Shown one piece after another: positions 48,937-58,187 of a stretch of 64,000 nt of DNA (position 1 is the first letter of the stretch; each line of letters starts with the position of its first letter). Source of the DNA: Aliarcobacter lanthieri (GTDB taxonomy: Bacteria > Campylobacterota > Campylobacteria > Campylobacterales > Arcobacteraceae); the NCBI RefSeq assembly GCF_013201625.1, contig NZ_CP053839.1, positions 1,798,001 through 1,862,000 of the forward strand, in the 5' to 3' direction. The notes beneath the pieces were generated by a model. The model was given only the letters and a program-made list of their open reading frames with translations. It was not told the DNA's origin and did no database searches. The position numbers and the translations under genes are program-made.

Positions 48937-50933
48937 TATTCAAGACTCATACACATTTTCTTATAAAAATTATCTTCTATAATAACAGATTTACATTTTT
49001 GTAAATATTCATCTCTTTTAATCTTATTTCCTAAAGAATCATATATCATAAAAATATCATAATATATTTTTACCTCATCTTCTATTTTTAAATTTCTTAC
49101 ATTTTTAGAAGCTTCAATCAAGTATTTTGCAGCATCTTCTAATCTATTATCTTGCTTTGCAATTCTCGAAAGTTCACTTTCAACGAATGGAGAGTAAATA
49201 TAAACATTAAACTCATTTTGTTTATCATGTAAAGCATTTAATATTTTAAAAGATTCTTCTTGATTGTTTTCTTTTACTAAATATAGATAAAAATCATAGT
49301 AGAAATCTATAATTACAGGTTCTTCTTCATTTTCCTTGATTAATTGTTGATTTTGTAAAGTATTATTAAAAAATCTATCAAATCTTATAGAATCATTTTT
49401 TATCTTTAGAACTTGGTATTTATACAAAAATTCTTTACTTAAGATATCTTTATCCTCTGATTTTTCTATTTTTGATGAAAAATATAAAGCATCCTCTATC
49501 TCTTCTACTCCTAAAGCCATAGTTTCTAAAATCAAATAAATATCTAAATCTTGAACATTATTAAAAATATTTTTTAATTGTTTATAATTTTCAATAGATG
49601 GAACTTCTGTAATGCATTTAATCAATCCATCTTTTAATTTATCATCTTCTAATAAATCTTTAAATATTTCATATTTGATATCTTTTAAAATAGAGCTTAG
49701 TTTCATACAATCATCTTTTTCTAAATAATCTTTTATCAAACCTACATAAGAAGCATCTAAAAGTTCATCTATATTCTCAAAACCAAATCTTTTTAAAATA
49801 TCTTTAGGTATATCTTTATAAACTTTTTCTATTTTAACTACTTGTTCAAACTTTTTATCTAAATTACTATTTATTAATTCTTGTAAAAGTGCCATATTCT
49901 GCATGGTTTCATTTTGATTATATTTATCTGATATAGTATTTGGAGAGACTAATCTTTGTCTCATTTTTATCTCATCAAAATACATTTGTGAAGCTTCAAA
50001 ATATTCACTTTTTGGATGATTATCTAAAATATCTTTATAAAGTCTTTTTGCTAGATTCAAATATAAATCAGTACCATCATAAAGCTTCATATATATATTT
50101 GCCAATTTAAATTTTGACTTTTCTAAAATATCATCTTTATTAGAAGTTTTAACAAAATTATCTAAAATTTTTATAGCTAACGGAGTCATATCAAGTTTTA
50201 AAAGTAAATCTACTCTTTGATTTGCTAGAATAAAATCATTTAAGAAAAATGCTGGATTAGTATCTAAAACTTGCTTCATTAGCTCTTCAGCATTATCTTT
50301 TTTATTTTCAAGAAGATATACATCAAAAAGTTCATTTCCCACAATTGAAGCTATATTTCTATCTTTTGTACTCTTTAAAATTTCATATAAAGTTTTTGAA
50401 GCTCTTGAGTAATCTTTTTGATATTTAAATATCTTCCCCAACGCAATTTTACCTTTTGCTTTTGCCTCTTCATCATCAAAAATATCTATTACAGTTTGAG
50501 AATAATATCTTGCATCTTCTACTTTATTTACACTAAGCTTTAAATCTATTAAAAGTAAATAAGCTTTTAATAAATCTTCTTGATTTATTATTGAAGAATT
50601 TATAGCATTTTCAAGTTCATTTGAAGTATCTAACAACAATTTTTTTGATTGATTTTTTAAAACTAATTCAGAATATAATATTAGAATATCAGAGTTTAAT
50701 AAAGATATTTTATTCTTATCCTTTAGTTCAGTTAATTTTTTAAAAGCTTCATTTACTTTTCCATCAGCCGAAAGTTCTCTAATACTTTCAAGTTCATTTA
50801 AAGTAGCAATAATACTTTCTTTAGTTTTTGAGGAAATTTGTTTCCCATTAGAATCAATAAAGCTATAATAAAATTCTTTATCTTTTGCATTTAATAGTGT
50901 TAATAGTATAAAAAAAATAGCTAAAATTTTCAC
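48936..50933 (-). CDS. Large secreted TPR-like protein in the flagellar operon (PflA candidate)
   Basis: A 665-residue protein with a signal peptide (about 1-16), a short N-terminal region starting KDKEFYYSFIDSNGKQIS, and then helical repeats of TPR/SEL1 type for most of the length (for example around residues 135-330). Placed between flhB and fliI with overlapping stop/start, it is clearly a motility gene. Campylobacterota motors carry periplasmic scaffold proteins such as PflA, with a signal peptide, a small N-terminal domain and a TPR superhelix. This product fits that plan, but I could not compare sequences, so the name is not assigned. Confidence 0.6.
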   Translation of the reverse strand: MKILAIFFILLTLLNAKDKEFYYSFIDSNGKQISSKTKESIIATLNELESIRELSADGKVNEAFKKLTELKDKNKISLLNSDILILYSELVLKNQSKKLLLDTSNELENAINSSIINQEDLLKAYLLLIDLKLSVNKVEDARYYSQTVIDIFDDEEAKAKGKIALGKIFKYQKDYSRASKTLYEILKSTKDRNIASIVGNELFDVYLLENKKDNAEELMKQVLDTNPAFFLNDFILANQRVDLLLKLDMTPLAIKILDNFVKTSNKDDILEKSKFKLANIYMKLYDGTDLYLNLAKRLYKDILDNHPKSEYFEASQMYFDEIKMRQRLVSPNTISDKYNQNETMQNMALLQELINSNLDKKFEQVVKIEKVYKDIPKDILKRFGFENIDELLDASYVGLIKDYLEKDDCMKLSSILKDIKYEIFKDLLEDDKLKDGLIKCITEVPSIENYKQLKNIFNNVQDLDIYLILETMALGVEEIEDALYFSSKIEKSEDKDILSKEFLYKYQVLKIKNDSIRFDRFFNNTLQNQQLIKENEEEPVIIDFYYDFYLYLVKENNQEESFKILNALHDKQNEFNVYIYSPFVESELSRIAKQDNRLEDAAKYLIEASKNVRNLKIEDEVKIYYDIFMIYDSLGNKIKRDEYLQKCKSVIIEDNFYKKMCMSLE

Positions 50934-50936
50934 TTA

Positions 50937-51986
50937 TTACCTTTTTTTCTTTAATTCATAAACATATGAGAAAATCTCTGCAATAGCCTTATAAAATTGG
51001 CTAGGCACTTCTCTATCTAATTCTATTTGATCATATAAAGCTCGAGCTAATGCTGGATTCTCAATTATTGTAATACTATGTTCCTTTGCAATATCTTTTA
51101 TTTTTAGTGCAAGAAAATCTATACCCTTTGCCACCAATACAGGAGCTTGATTAACACTATTATCATATTTTAATGCAACAGCATAATGTGTAGGGTTAGT
51201 AATAACAACATCTGCTTCAGGAACACTACTCATCATACGTTTTTGTGCCATTTGCATTTGAATTCTTCTAATTCTACCTTTTACTTGAGGATCTCCCTCC
51301 ATATTTTTATATTCATCTTTAATTTCCTGTTTACTCATCTTTAAAGATTTCATATAGTAGTATCTTGTAAAATAAAAATCTATTATAGCAAAAACAATGA
51401 TAATAAAAAGAATTGTAAAAACAAACACTACAATCAAATCATGCATAGCTTGGATTGTTGCATTTATCTCTTTATTCATCATATATAAAAACTCTTTATA
51501 TGTCAAAGATAAAAGTAAAAACATGACTCCAACAATAACTGATAATTTTAATGTTAGTTTTAAAGCCTCTAATAATTTTTTTAAACTAAAAAGGTTCTTT
51601 AATCCTTTTATTGGATCTAATTTTTGTAAATCAAGTTTTAATGGAGTTGCTATAAATCCAAATTGCATCCAATTACTTGCTAAAGATAAAACAAAAACTA
51701 AAATATATAAGGGTGCTAAAGCTACTAATAGCGTATTTATAATAGTAAAGGTAATAGAATAATAAAGTGCATCATCTACTTCTTGTCCAATAAAACTATA
51801 GATATATAAAATAACTTTTTTTATCTCTAAAAAAGTAAATCCTGAAAGAAATATCAGATAAACAGACCCAAAAGTTAAAATTACAGCTCCTGCAACCTCC
51901 ATTGATTTAGCAACGTTTCCTTCATTTCTGGCATCTTCAATTTTTTTGGATGTAGGTTCTTCTGTTTTTTCTTGATCATCAGCCAT
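50937..51986 (-). CDS. flhB: Flagellar export switch protein FlhB
   Basis: Membrane export component that switches substrate specificity from hook to filament proteins, 349 residues. Four membrane helices (about 30-50, 80-103, 142-162, 185-205) are followed by a cytoplasmic domain with the autocleavage motif NPTH at 264-267. The substrate-switch partner FliK is encoded two genes upstream. Length is typical. It follows fliR by 11 bp. Confidence 0.95.
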   Translation of the reverse strand: MADDQEKTEEPTSKKIEDARNEGNVAKSMEVAGAVILTFGSVYLIFLSGFTFLEIKKVILYIYSFIGQEVDDALYYSITFTIINTLLVALAPLYILVFVLSLASNWMQFGFIATPLKLDLQKLDPIKGLKNLFSLKKLLEALKLTLKLSVIVGVMFLLLSLTYKEFLYMMNKEINATIQAMHDLIVVFVFTILFIIIVFAIIDFYFTRYYYMKSLKMSKQEIKDEYKNMEGDPQVKGRIRRIQMQMAQKRMMSSVPEADVVITNPTHYAVALKYDNSVNQAPVLVAKGIDFLALKIKDIAKEHSITIIENPALARALYDQIELDREVPSQFYKAIAEIFSYVYELKKKR

Positions 51987-51997
51987 ATATATTATCC

Positions 51998-52747
51998 TTA
52001 CTCAAACTTACTTATAAAATATTCTGTAAATGCTTCATTGAAAATTTCTAAGCCTAATATTAAAAATATAAATATTAATGCAAATTTTAATTGAAAAGTT
52101 ATAATAAATGGAGAAAATGCTGGCATTGATTTTGTACCATACCCATAATAAACATCTAAAATAAAACCAATAAAAAATAGAGGCAATGCAAATGTAAAAG
52201 CAAAAGCAAACATCCTATTTATCTCATCTATTGCTAATTTTATTCCATTTACAGAAAATATATCAAAAGTTCCTAAGTGTATCATTGAAAAACTTTTAGC
52301 TAAAATAACTAATGTCATCTCATACATTCCTGTTTGAAAAAACAATATTATTGCTATCCAAAAAAGAAGTTTAGATATTAATCCTTCTTGAGATCCTGTT
52401 GCAGGATCAAACATCATAGCCATTGATAATGCAGTAGAATATCCTATAAATTCTCCAATTATCTTAACAGCAGAAAATATGATATTTACTAACATTGAAG
52501 CAACTAAACCTAAGGTTATTTCAGAAACCAATGCTAATATAAAACCACTCTCATTGACATAAGTAACACTTCCAACAAATGGGAATAAAAATATAGTAAG
52601 ATAAAAAGCAAAAGCAACTCTAATACTTACACTAATTGCTGTATGCCCAAAAATTGGCATAAATGCAACAAATGCAATAATCCTAGCAAATAAAAGTAAG
52701 AACTGAAAAAGAATATCCTGATTTAGAAGAGAAAAAAAAGCTTCCAT
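51998..52747 (-). CDS. fliR: Flagellar export apparatus protein FliR
   Basis: Export gate membrane protein, 249 residues, with about six hydrophobic helices and the family block SMAMMFDPATGSQEGLISKLL near residue 118. In the export gate it assembles with FliP, FliQ and FlhB; only flhB is adjacent here. The start ATG overlaps the last base of the fliK stop (TAATG). Confidence 0.93.
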   Translation of the reverse strand: MEAFFSLLNQDILFQFLLLFARIIAFVAFMPIFGHTAISVSIRVAFAFYLTIFLFPFVGSVTYVNESGFILALVSEITLGLVASMLVNIIFSAVKIIGEFIGYSTALSMAMMFDPATGSQEGLISKLLFWIAIILFFQTGMYEMTLVILAKSFSMIHLGTFDIFSVNGIKLAIDEINRMFAFAFTFALPLFFIGFILDVYYGYGTKSMPAFSPFIITFQLKFALIFIFLILGLEIFNEAFTEYFISKFE

Positions 52748-54609
52748 TACATATAATCTGTTTTCTCTTCTAAGTCTCTATTTTCTTCTTTTAAATTTAA
52801 TACAGTTTGAGTATCCATCTCTTCTTTTTGTCGTTTATTTTGACTATTTGAATTTGAAGATTGGTTTTGATTGCTATTTTGTGATGATGTAAAATCTAAA
52901 TTAAAATTAGAACTATCACTAAAAGTCTTAACCAAAGAATTTCTTAACATATTTTGATTATCCATTAATAATTCTAGTGTTGCTAAACTAGATATGCTCA
53001 TAGTTATACTTAAACCACTGATCTTATCTTGCTTCATTAAAATAGAAATAGAACCTAAATCTGTTGGATTTAAATTCATTCTAAATGCTGTAACTGGTGG
53101 TTTATAGTTTTCATACATTTGTCTTGCTATATCAGACATCATAGTCGATAAATGCTGTTTTGCACCTATAATTCTTGATTCAATAGAATTCACTAAACTT
53201 GGTTGAACATCTATAACTACATCATCTTGTACCGTTAAAGTATTTGAAAGTAATGCTTTTGAAGCTTCAATAGAGTTAGTAATAAGATTTTTTATATCTA
53301 CACTTCTTATATCTTTTTCATTCAATAAACTATTTAAAATATTTTTTCTCTCTTGTATTTCTCTATCATTAAATTTTAATTTTTCTAAATCTTCTTTAGT
53401 AATATCTTGATCTACTTCTAAATCACTAGCTTCTAAATCTAAGATTGTTGCACTTTTTTCAATATCTTCTAATGAAGATGCATTATCTAAAATTTTTACT
53501 GCTTCATTTTTATTAAATAAAAGTTGATTATTTACTACATTTTTTTGTTCAGCTAGAAACATATTTGATGTTACATCTTTTGAAACTTTTACATCACTAG
53601 CTTTATCAATATTAGTAGTTATATCTTTTACACTACTCTCTTTTATTAATTGATCCATTAAACTTAATTTTGGTTCAACTTTTTGAGTATCTTGAGTTTT
53701 TATTTCAATAGATTGATTTGTAATATTTTTTATTTCTGAATCAACTGATTTTTTATCACTATTTGATTGGATTAATTGATCCATCAAACTTAATTTACTA
53801 TCTATCTTTTTATTATTTATATCTTGGTTATTATCAATATCTTCTAAAGATAAATCTTCTTCTAAATTATTTGAGATTAAAATTTCTTTTGTTTCTACTT
53901 CTAAAGATTGTATATCAATATTATTTGTATTTACATCAGTGACTAAACTCTCTTTTTGTATTAATTCAATAATCTTATTATCATTTATAACTATTTTTTT
54001 ATCTATAGTTATTTCATCTTTTGAGATATTTTTAGAATTATTTAACTCATCAATCTTTTCATCTAACGATGATAAAAAATCTTTATCATCAATATCTAAA
54101 GTTAAAGTATTGCTTTTTGTATCTTCAGAAATATGTTCTGATAAATCTATTTTCTCTGTATTATTACTTTTTACTTCCAAAATCAACCTATCTAATAATG
54201 AAATTTTACTTGTGTTATTAATACTCTTATTGTCTTTTTTTTCTAACTTTTTATCTTGCTTTATATCTAAAGTATTTTCATCATTTTCTATATTATCATC
54301 AGTTAAATTATCTACTAAATTTATAACTTCATTATTTTCAATCTTAGTAATATCTAAATCAATATTTATATCTTGCTTTAATTCAGTATTATTTATATTT
54401 TGAACATTTTCTGTAATAGTAGTTTGAGCTTGAGTAGTTTTTATTCCAGAATTATCTTTATTTAATTCAACATTATCAATTGTTTTTTTTAGTAAAGAAT
54501 CAAATAAAGATGGTTTATCCTTTGGCAAATCTTCTATAGCACTATTTAAAAGTTGAGTATCAGTATTTGAGCTATTAGTTTGAGTAAAAATATCTACTAA
54601 ATTTGCCAT
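52747..54609 (-). CDS. fliK: Flagellar hook-length control protein FliK with repeated SLxDxLI motifs
   Basis: Secreted molecular ruler and switch, 620 residues. The first 400 residues are acidic, Asn/Asp/Ile-rich and probably disordered. The C-terminal domain (about 455-585) carries the hook-control core with AFRMNLNPTDLGSISILM near residue 510, then a Ser/Asn/Gln-rich tail. A short motif K-x-S-L-x-D-x-L-[IL] occurs four times, at 32-40, 135-143, 272-280 and 314-322; the last two are identical and almost identical at DNA level. It starts 7 bp after the flgC stop and overlaps fliR by one base. Confidence 0.85.
   Translation of the reverse strand: MANLVDIFTQTNSSNTDTQLLNSAIEDLPKDKPSLFDSLLKKTIDNVELNKDNSGIKTTQAQTTITENVQNINNTELKQDINIDLDITKIENNEVINLVDNLTDDNIENDENTLDIKQDKKLEKKDNKSINNTSKISLLDRLILEVKSNNTEKIDLSEHISEDTKSNTLTLDIDDKDFLSSLDEKIDELNNSKNISKDEITIDKKIVINDNKIIELIQKESLVTDVNTNNIDIQSLEVETKEILISNNLEEDLSLEDIDNNQDINNKKIDSKLSLMDQLIQSNSDKKSVDSEIKNITNQSIEIKTQDTQKVEPKLSLMDQLIKESSVKDITTNIDKASDVKVSKDVTSNMFLAEQKNVVNNQLLFNKNEAVKILDNASSLEDIEKSATILDLEASDLEVDQDITKEDLEKLKFNDREIQERKNILNSLLNEKDIRSVDIKNLITNSIEASKALLSNTLTVQDDVVIDVQPSLVNSIESRIIGAKQHLSTMMSDIARQMYENYKPPVTAFRMNLNPTDLGSISILMKQDKISGLSITMSISSLATLELLMDNQNMLRNSLVKTFSDSSNFNLDFTSSQNSNQNQSSNSNSQNKRQKEEMDTQTVLNLKEENRDLEEKTDYM
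53645..53796 (-). repeat. Direct repeat inside fliK encoding KLSLMDQLI
   Basis: 26-bp segments starting at 53645 and 53771 differ at one base and encode the same nine residues. They are 126 bp apart and could recombine to shorten the FliK ruler region. Confidence 0.7.
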
Positions 54610-54616
54610 TTTTCAC

Positions 54617-55084
54617 CTAGTTTCCTGCTAGAATATCTAGAGTTTTTGTATCTATTCCTCTATGAGTATTAAAAGCTGTAACATTTGCTTCGTAAGATCT
54701 CATAGCTTCAATTAAATCAACCATTTCAACAACTGGATTTATATCTGGATATGCCACATAACCTTTCTCATTTGCATCAGGATGTGTTGGATCATATCTT
54801 AATACAGGTTTTGCATCAGTTTGTATTATTTTTTTTACTCCAACTCCTCTTAACGATAGTTCTGATAAAGGAGTATTTGATACTTCAATATCATTTGAAT
54901 TAGTTCTTTTTTGCGAATTTGCCACCAAAACATCTTCAAAAACAACTTGTTGTTTCTTATATGGTCCACCTTCCGCAGTATGAGTAGTTTTTGCATTTGC
55001 AATATTTGCACTTACAACATTTATTCTTGTTCTTTGAGCACTCATTCCAGATGTTGCTACATTATATCCATCAAAAAAACCCAT
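54617..55084 (-). CDS. flgC: Flagellar proximal rod protein FlgC
   Basis: Rod component (155 aa). The N-terminal rod signature GYNVATSGMSAQRTRINVVSANIANAKT (about 6-33, split by family consensus) and the C-terminal coiled segment VEMVDLIEAMRSYEANV near residue 117 are typical. It follows fliE directly, and no flgB is next to it, although flgB-flgC-fliE is the usual order. Confidence 0.95.
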   Translation of the reverse strand: MGFFDGYNVATSGMSAQRTRINVVSANIANAKTTHTAEGGPYKKQQVVFEDVLVANSQKRTNSNDIEVSNTPLSELSLRGVGVKKIIQTDAKPVLRYDPTHPDANEKGYVAYPDINPVVEMVDLIEAMRSYEANVTAFNTHRGIDTKTLDILAGN

Positions 55085-55099
55085 AACAACTCCTTAAAA

Positions 55100-55423
55100 C
55101 TAAATTTGCATTCTCATAATTTCTCTATAAGCATTTATTGCTTTATTTTTAACTTCTAATCCAAGTTTTAAACTTAATTCAGCTTCTTCAATTCTTTGTA
55201 CTGCTTCTTGAAGATTTGTAACTTTTCCAGTTGCTATATCTGTCATAGCATTATAACCTTGTATTTGAGTATCATTTACATCATTTATAGCATTATCAAG
55301 TAAGTCTTTAAAAGATTTATTAGCGTATTTGCTTTCATTCAAATCTTCTGTCTGATTTACTACATCAGTACTATCTATCCCTTGTAAAGGATTTAAGTAA
55401 TTAATTGATCCTATAACATTCAT
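55100..55423 (-). CDS. fliE: Flagellar hook-basal body protein FliE
   Basis: Small junction protein (107 aa) between the MS ring and the rod. Its C-terminal half carries the family helix pattern: a KSFKDLLDNAINDVN segment near residue 36 and VQRIEEAELSLKLGLEVKNK near residue 74, then REIMRMQI at the end. It is encoded just before flgC, reversed relative to the common flgC-fliE order. Confidence 0.9.
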   Translation of the reverse strand: MNVIGSINYLNPLQGIDSTDVVNQTEDLNESKYANKSFKDLLDNAINDVNDTQIQGYNAMTDIATGKVTNLQEAVQRIEEAELSLKLGLEVKNKAINAYREIMRMQI

Positions 55424-55436
55424 AATATTCTACTCC

Positions 55437-55805
55437 TTATTCAGTAGTTGCTTTTGTATCTTCTTCAGAAAGAACATCTTTTCCTTCTCTTATTTCATTC
55501 ATATCGTTGACATCTTTTGTAACTAATTGATTAAGTAAAAGATCTATTTTTTCTTCATTATATCTAAAATCAAAATCTTGTTTTTTCTGATCTAAGCTAA
55601 AGTTGTTTACTATAAAAGACAACATAAAATTACTTAAACCTTTTAATGCAACAGTAACTAATACAGCACCAAATAACATTTGTAGTGGTGTAAATAGTTC
55701 AGTATTAAATATAAAAAATATTAAAGTTGCAAAAAAACCTATTGCTATATAAACTTTAAAAATTCCAGTATTAATAAGATTTTGTGAAAATCGTTCTACT
55801 ACCAC
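55437..55805 (-). CDS. Two-TM protein of the flagellar cluster, function unknown
   Basis: A 122-residue protein with two hydrophobic helices (about 14-34 and 41-64) and a charged, acidic C-terminal cytoplasmic tail ending EEDTKATTE. It is not recognised. It lies between flhG (17-bp gap) and fliE (13-bp gap) on the same strand, so a role in flagellar placement or assembly is possible. The start is GTG with a GGAG site about 10 bases upstream. Confidence 0.7.
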   Translation of the reverse strand: MVVERFSQNLINTGIFKVYIAIGFFATLIFFIFNTELFTPLQMLFGAVLVTVALKGLSNFMLSFIVNNFSLDQKKQDFDFRYNEEKIDLLLNQLVTKDVNDMNEIREGKDVLSEEDTKATTE

Positions 55806-55822
55806 TTACAGAAACTCCAGAT

Positions 55823-56641
55823 TTAGATATTTTTTAATAAATTATCAACAATATTGTTCAACTTAATAGTTACTTCATCAAAAGGGAACTCATTTACAAA
55901 AATTTTTCTTGTTCTTGCAATTGAAGATATTTTTTCACTACTAGGAACACTTCCTATATATTTTATCATAAAATCTTCTTTAAGTCTATTTTTTTTACCT
56001 AAATTTATTAAAGAGTTTGAAATTGCTATTCCAATACTATCACTTTTTGTATGATTAAAACTCAGCATTAAACTATTTTTATCTATTGCTAACATTTTTA
56101 TTAAAGAGTATACATCAGTTAAAGCACTAGGATCTGTTGAAGTAATCGCTAAAATATTTGTTGAAACTTTTAAAAATTCTTTTACATAATCATTAAGCCC
56201 AGCACCTGTATCAACTATTAAAATATCATAAGCATTTAAAGATAAAATATCTAAAACTAATCTTGAAAATATAAAGCTATTGCTATTTGAACTATATTGA
56301 TATCCACTTTTTCCAGCAATCAAAGAAATATTATTATACTTAGTTTCTATAATAACTTCTTGTAAATTTTTCTGTCCATTAATATAATCAAAAAGTGTGT
56401 ATTGTGGCTTTATATCAAATAACACCTGCATATTTGCCAAACCAATATCAGCATCAAGTACTAAGACTTTTAAATTCTTCTTAGATAAAAGATAAGCTAT
56501 ATTAGCTGTAAAAGTTGATTTTCCAACACCACCTTTTCCAGATGTTATTGTCAATAATTTTGTTTTAGAAATAGATATTTGTTCATATTGAGAAGTAAGA
56601 TTAAACAGCTTTTTAGCTTGTGATAACTTAACATCAAGCAT
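55823..56641 (-). CDS. flhG: Flagellar number regulator FlhG (MinD-like ATPase)
   Basis: ParA/MinD-type ATPase (272 aa) that works with FlhF to set flagellar number and, in Campylobacterota, cell division site. The deviant Walker A TSGKGGVGKST (33-43), switch I DADIGLANM near residue 69 and Walker B LIVDTGAGL near residue 140 are complete. It begins at the last base of the flhF stop (TAATG overlap), the usual flhF-flhG arrangement. A C-terminal amphipathic segment would mediate membrane binding. Confidence 0.95.
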   Translation of the reverse strand: MLDVKLSQAKKLFNLTSQYEQISISKTKLLTITSGKGGVGKSTFTANIAYLLSKKNLKVLVLDADIGLANMQVLFDIKPQYTLFDYINGQKNLQEVIIETKYNNISLIAGKSGYQYSSNSNSFIFSRLVLDILSLNAYDILIVDTGAGLNDYVKEFLKVSTNILAITSTDPSALTDVYSLIKMLAIDKNSLMLSFNHTKSDSIGIAISNSLINLGKKNRLKEDFMIKYIGSVPSSEKISSIARTRKIFVNEFPFDEVTIKLNNIVDNLLKNI

Positions 56642-57795
56642 TATAAACTCCTACTACACTCATTATTCATAAAACAATCAATTAAAAAAGTTGCATCAGC
56701 TGGTATTAAATCATCTGGTACATTTTGTCCTATAGAAAAATATGTAATTGATTTTTTAGTTTTATGAGCAAAAGATATAATATTTCCAAAACTTCTAGTT
56801 TCATCTAATTTTGTAAAAATTAAATTATCAATATCCAATATTGAATAATTTTTATAAACTTCCATTAAATCACTATGTTTTACATTTGAAGGAAGTACTA
56901 AAGTTTTTTCTATCGGTAATTCATCAACATGTTTTCTATATTCATTAATAAGCTCAATTTTATCAATATCATATTGACTAGAACCAGCTGTATCAATAAA
57001 AATATAGTTACAATCTTTTAATCTCAAAAGAGATTCTGTTAAATCCTCAGGTTTTTTTACAACTTCTAAAGGAATACGCATAATATTAGTATATGCTTGA
57101 AGTTGCTCTATTGCTCCAACTCTAAATGAATCAAGCGTTATCACTCCAACTTTATAATTTTGTTCCATTTTATAAGCAAATCTTGCTGCTAATTTTGAGA
57201 TAGTTGTAGTTTTACCAACACCAGTTGGACCAACCATCATAATTATCTTTCTTTGTTGATTTCTTAAAGGAACTTCATGTTTTATAGGTATTACTCTTCT
57301 TAGAACAAGTCTAAAAAAATCATTTACTTTTTTAGGATTTGTTTTTAATGCAACAGGTAACTCTTTTATAGTTTTTTTCATTATAGTATAAGTCATCTCT
57401 GCATCAAATTCATTTTTTTCAAAAGTATTATAAACTGTTACAAACTCAATAGGAATAGTTAAATCAAAGAGTTGACTTTTAGGATTCCAAATAGACTTTT
57501 GAACTTGTTCTAAAAGAGTTTGCATCCTTAAAATCTCTTCTTTAAAATCATAAACTTGCGCTTTTATAGGTTCTGCTTCAGCTGATGCTTTTGCTATAGC
57601 TGTTTTTGTAAACTCCATATTCTTTTGCATATCTTCATCTTCTACAGCAACTACAATTTCATACATATCTTTATTATAGCCATTTGCATTTGATACTTTT
57701 TTTGTAGAGATTACAATAGCTTCTTCACCACACTCTTCTTGTGCCTTTCTTAAAGCATCAGTTGGTGTTTCTCCTAAGAAAGAGAGTCTATTCAT
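56641..57795 (-). CDS. flhF: Flagellar SRP-type GTPase FlhF
   Basis: GTPase that positions the first flagellar parts at the pole. The 384-residue product has an N-terminal B-region (about 1-100) and NG domains with P-loop GPTGVGKT (189-196), the DSFRVGAIEQL block near residue 226, IDTAGSSQYD near residue 273 and a TKLDETRSFGN block near residue 334. Length is below the 480 residues of C. jejuni FlhF, mostly in the B region. It overlaps the short FlgA-like gene by four bases and flhG by one base. Confidence 0.94.
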   Translation of the reverse strand: MNRLSFLGETPTDALRKAQEECGEEAIVISTKKVSNANGYNKDMYEIVVAVEDEDMQKNMEFTKTAIAKASAEAEPIKAQVYDFKEEILRMQTLLEQVQKSIWNPKSQLFDLTIPIEFVTVYNTFEKNEFDAEMTYTIMKKTIKELPVALKTNPKKVNDFFRLVLRRVIPIKHEVPLRNQQRKIIMMVGPTGVGKTTTISKLAARFAYKMEQNYKVGVITLDSFRVGAIEQLQAYTNIMRIPLEVVKKPEDLTESLLRLKDCNYIFIDTAGSSQYDIDKIELINEYRKHVDELPIEKTLVLPSNVKHSDLMEVYKNYSILDIDNLIFTKLDETRSFGNIISFAHKTKKSITYFSIGQNVPDDLIPADATFLIDCFMNNECSRSL

Positions 57796-58187
57796 TTTGA
57801 TCTTCCATCTTTATATATTTGTTCAATTGTACCATCAAGATTTCTAAATCTAATAAACTCACTATTTTCATATATTATTTTACCTTTTTTTACTATTTTA
57901 AGTCCACCAAAATTAAACACAACTTCATTATCTTCTACTAGTTTTACATCTTTTTGACATACTATTACATTTTTATTTATATGGTGAGTAGTTATATATT
58001 CATTATTTTCTACATCATCTAAAGTTAAAGGTTCACAAAATCTACTAACACTATCTACTTCTTTTAGTATTAATTTTGATTTATCAACTTTTTCCTCATA
58101 TTTTAAAGGAACAGTAGTTATTAAAACAGGTATTGCAAAAAGGTAAGAATTTACTATAAGAAATAAACAACTAAGCCTTAATGTCAA
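57792..58187 (-). CDS. flgA: Short FlgA-like P-ring assembly protein (tentative)
   Basis: A 131-residue secreted protein with a signal peptide (about 1-20). The second half follows the FlgA/SAF pattern: a HHINKNVIVCQKDVK segment, then FGGLKIVKKGKIIYENSEFI, then a short RFRNLDGTIE strand and a final IYKDG. FlgA chaperones P-ring assembly in the periplasm. This copy is far shorter than the usual 220 residues and contains two cysteines. I use the TTG at 58187, six bases after a GGAGGG site formed by the flgN coding end; it overlaps flgN by 17 bp. The identification is moderate. Confidence 0.5.
   Translation of the reverse strand: MTLRLSCLFLIVNSYLFAIPVLITTVPLKYEEKVDKSKLILKEVDSVSRFCEPLTLDDVENNEYITTHHINKNVIVCQKDVKLVEDNEVVFNFGGLKIVKKGKIIYENSEFIRFRNLDGTIEQIYKDGRSK

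Noticed and set aside
51397-51762. 121-codon plus-strand ORF
   Set aside because: Antisense shadow of flhB with no initiation signal.
53939-54403. 154-codon plus-strand ORF
   Set aside because: Antisense of the low-complexity part of fliK; composition mirrors that gene and there is no ribosome site or family match.
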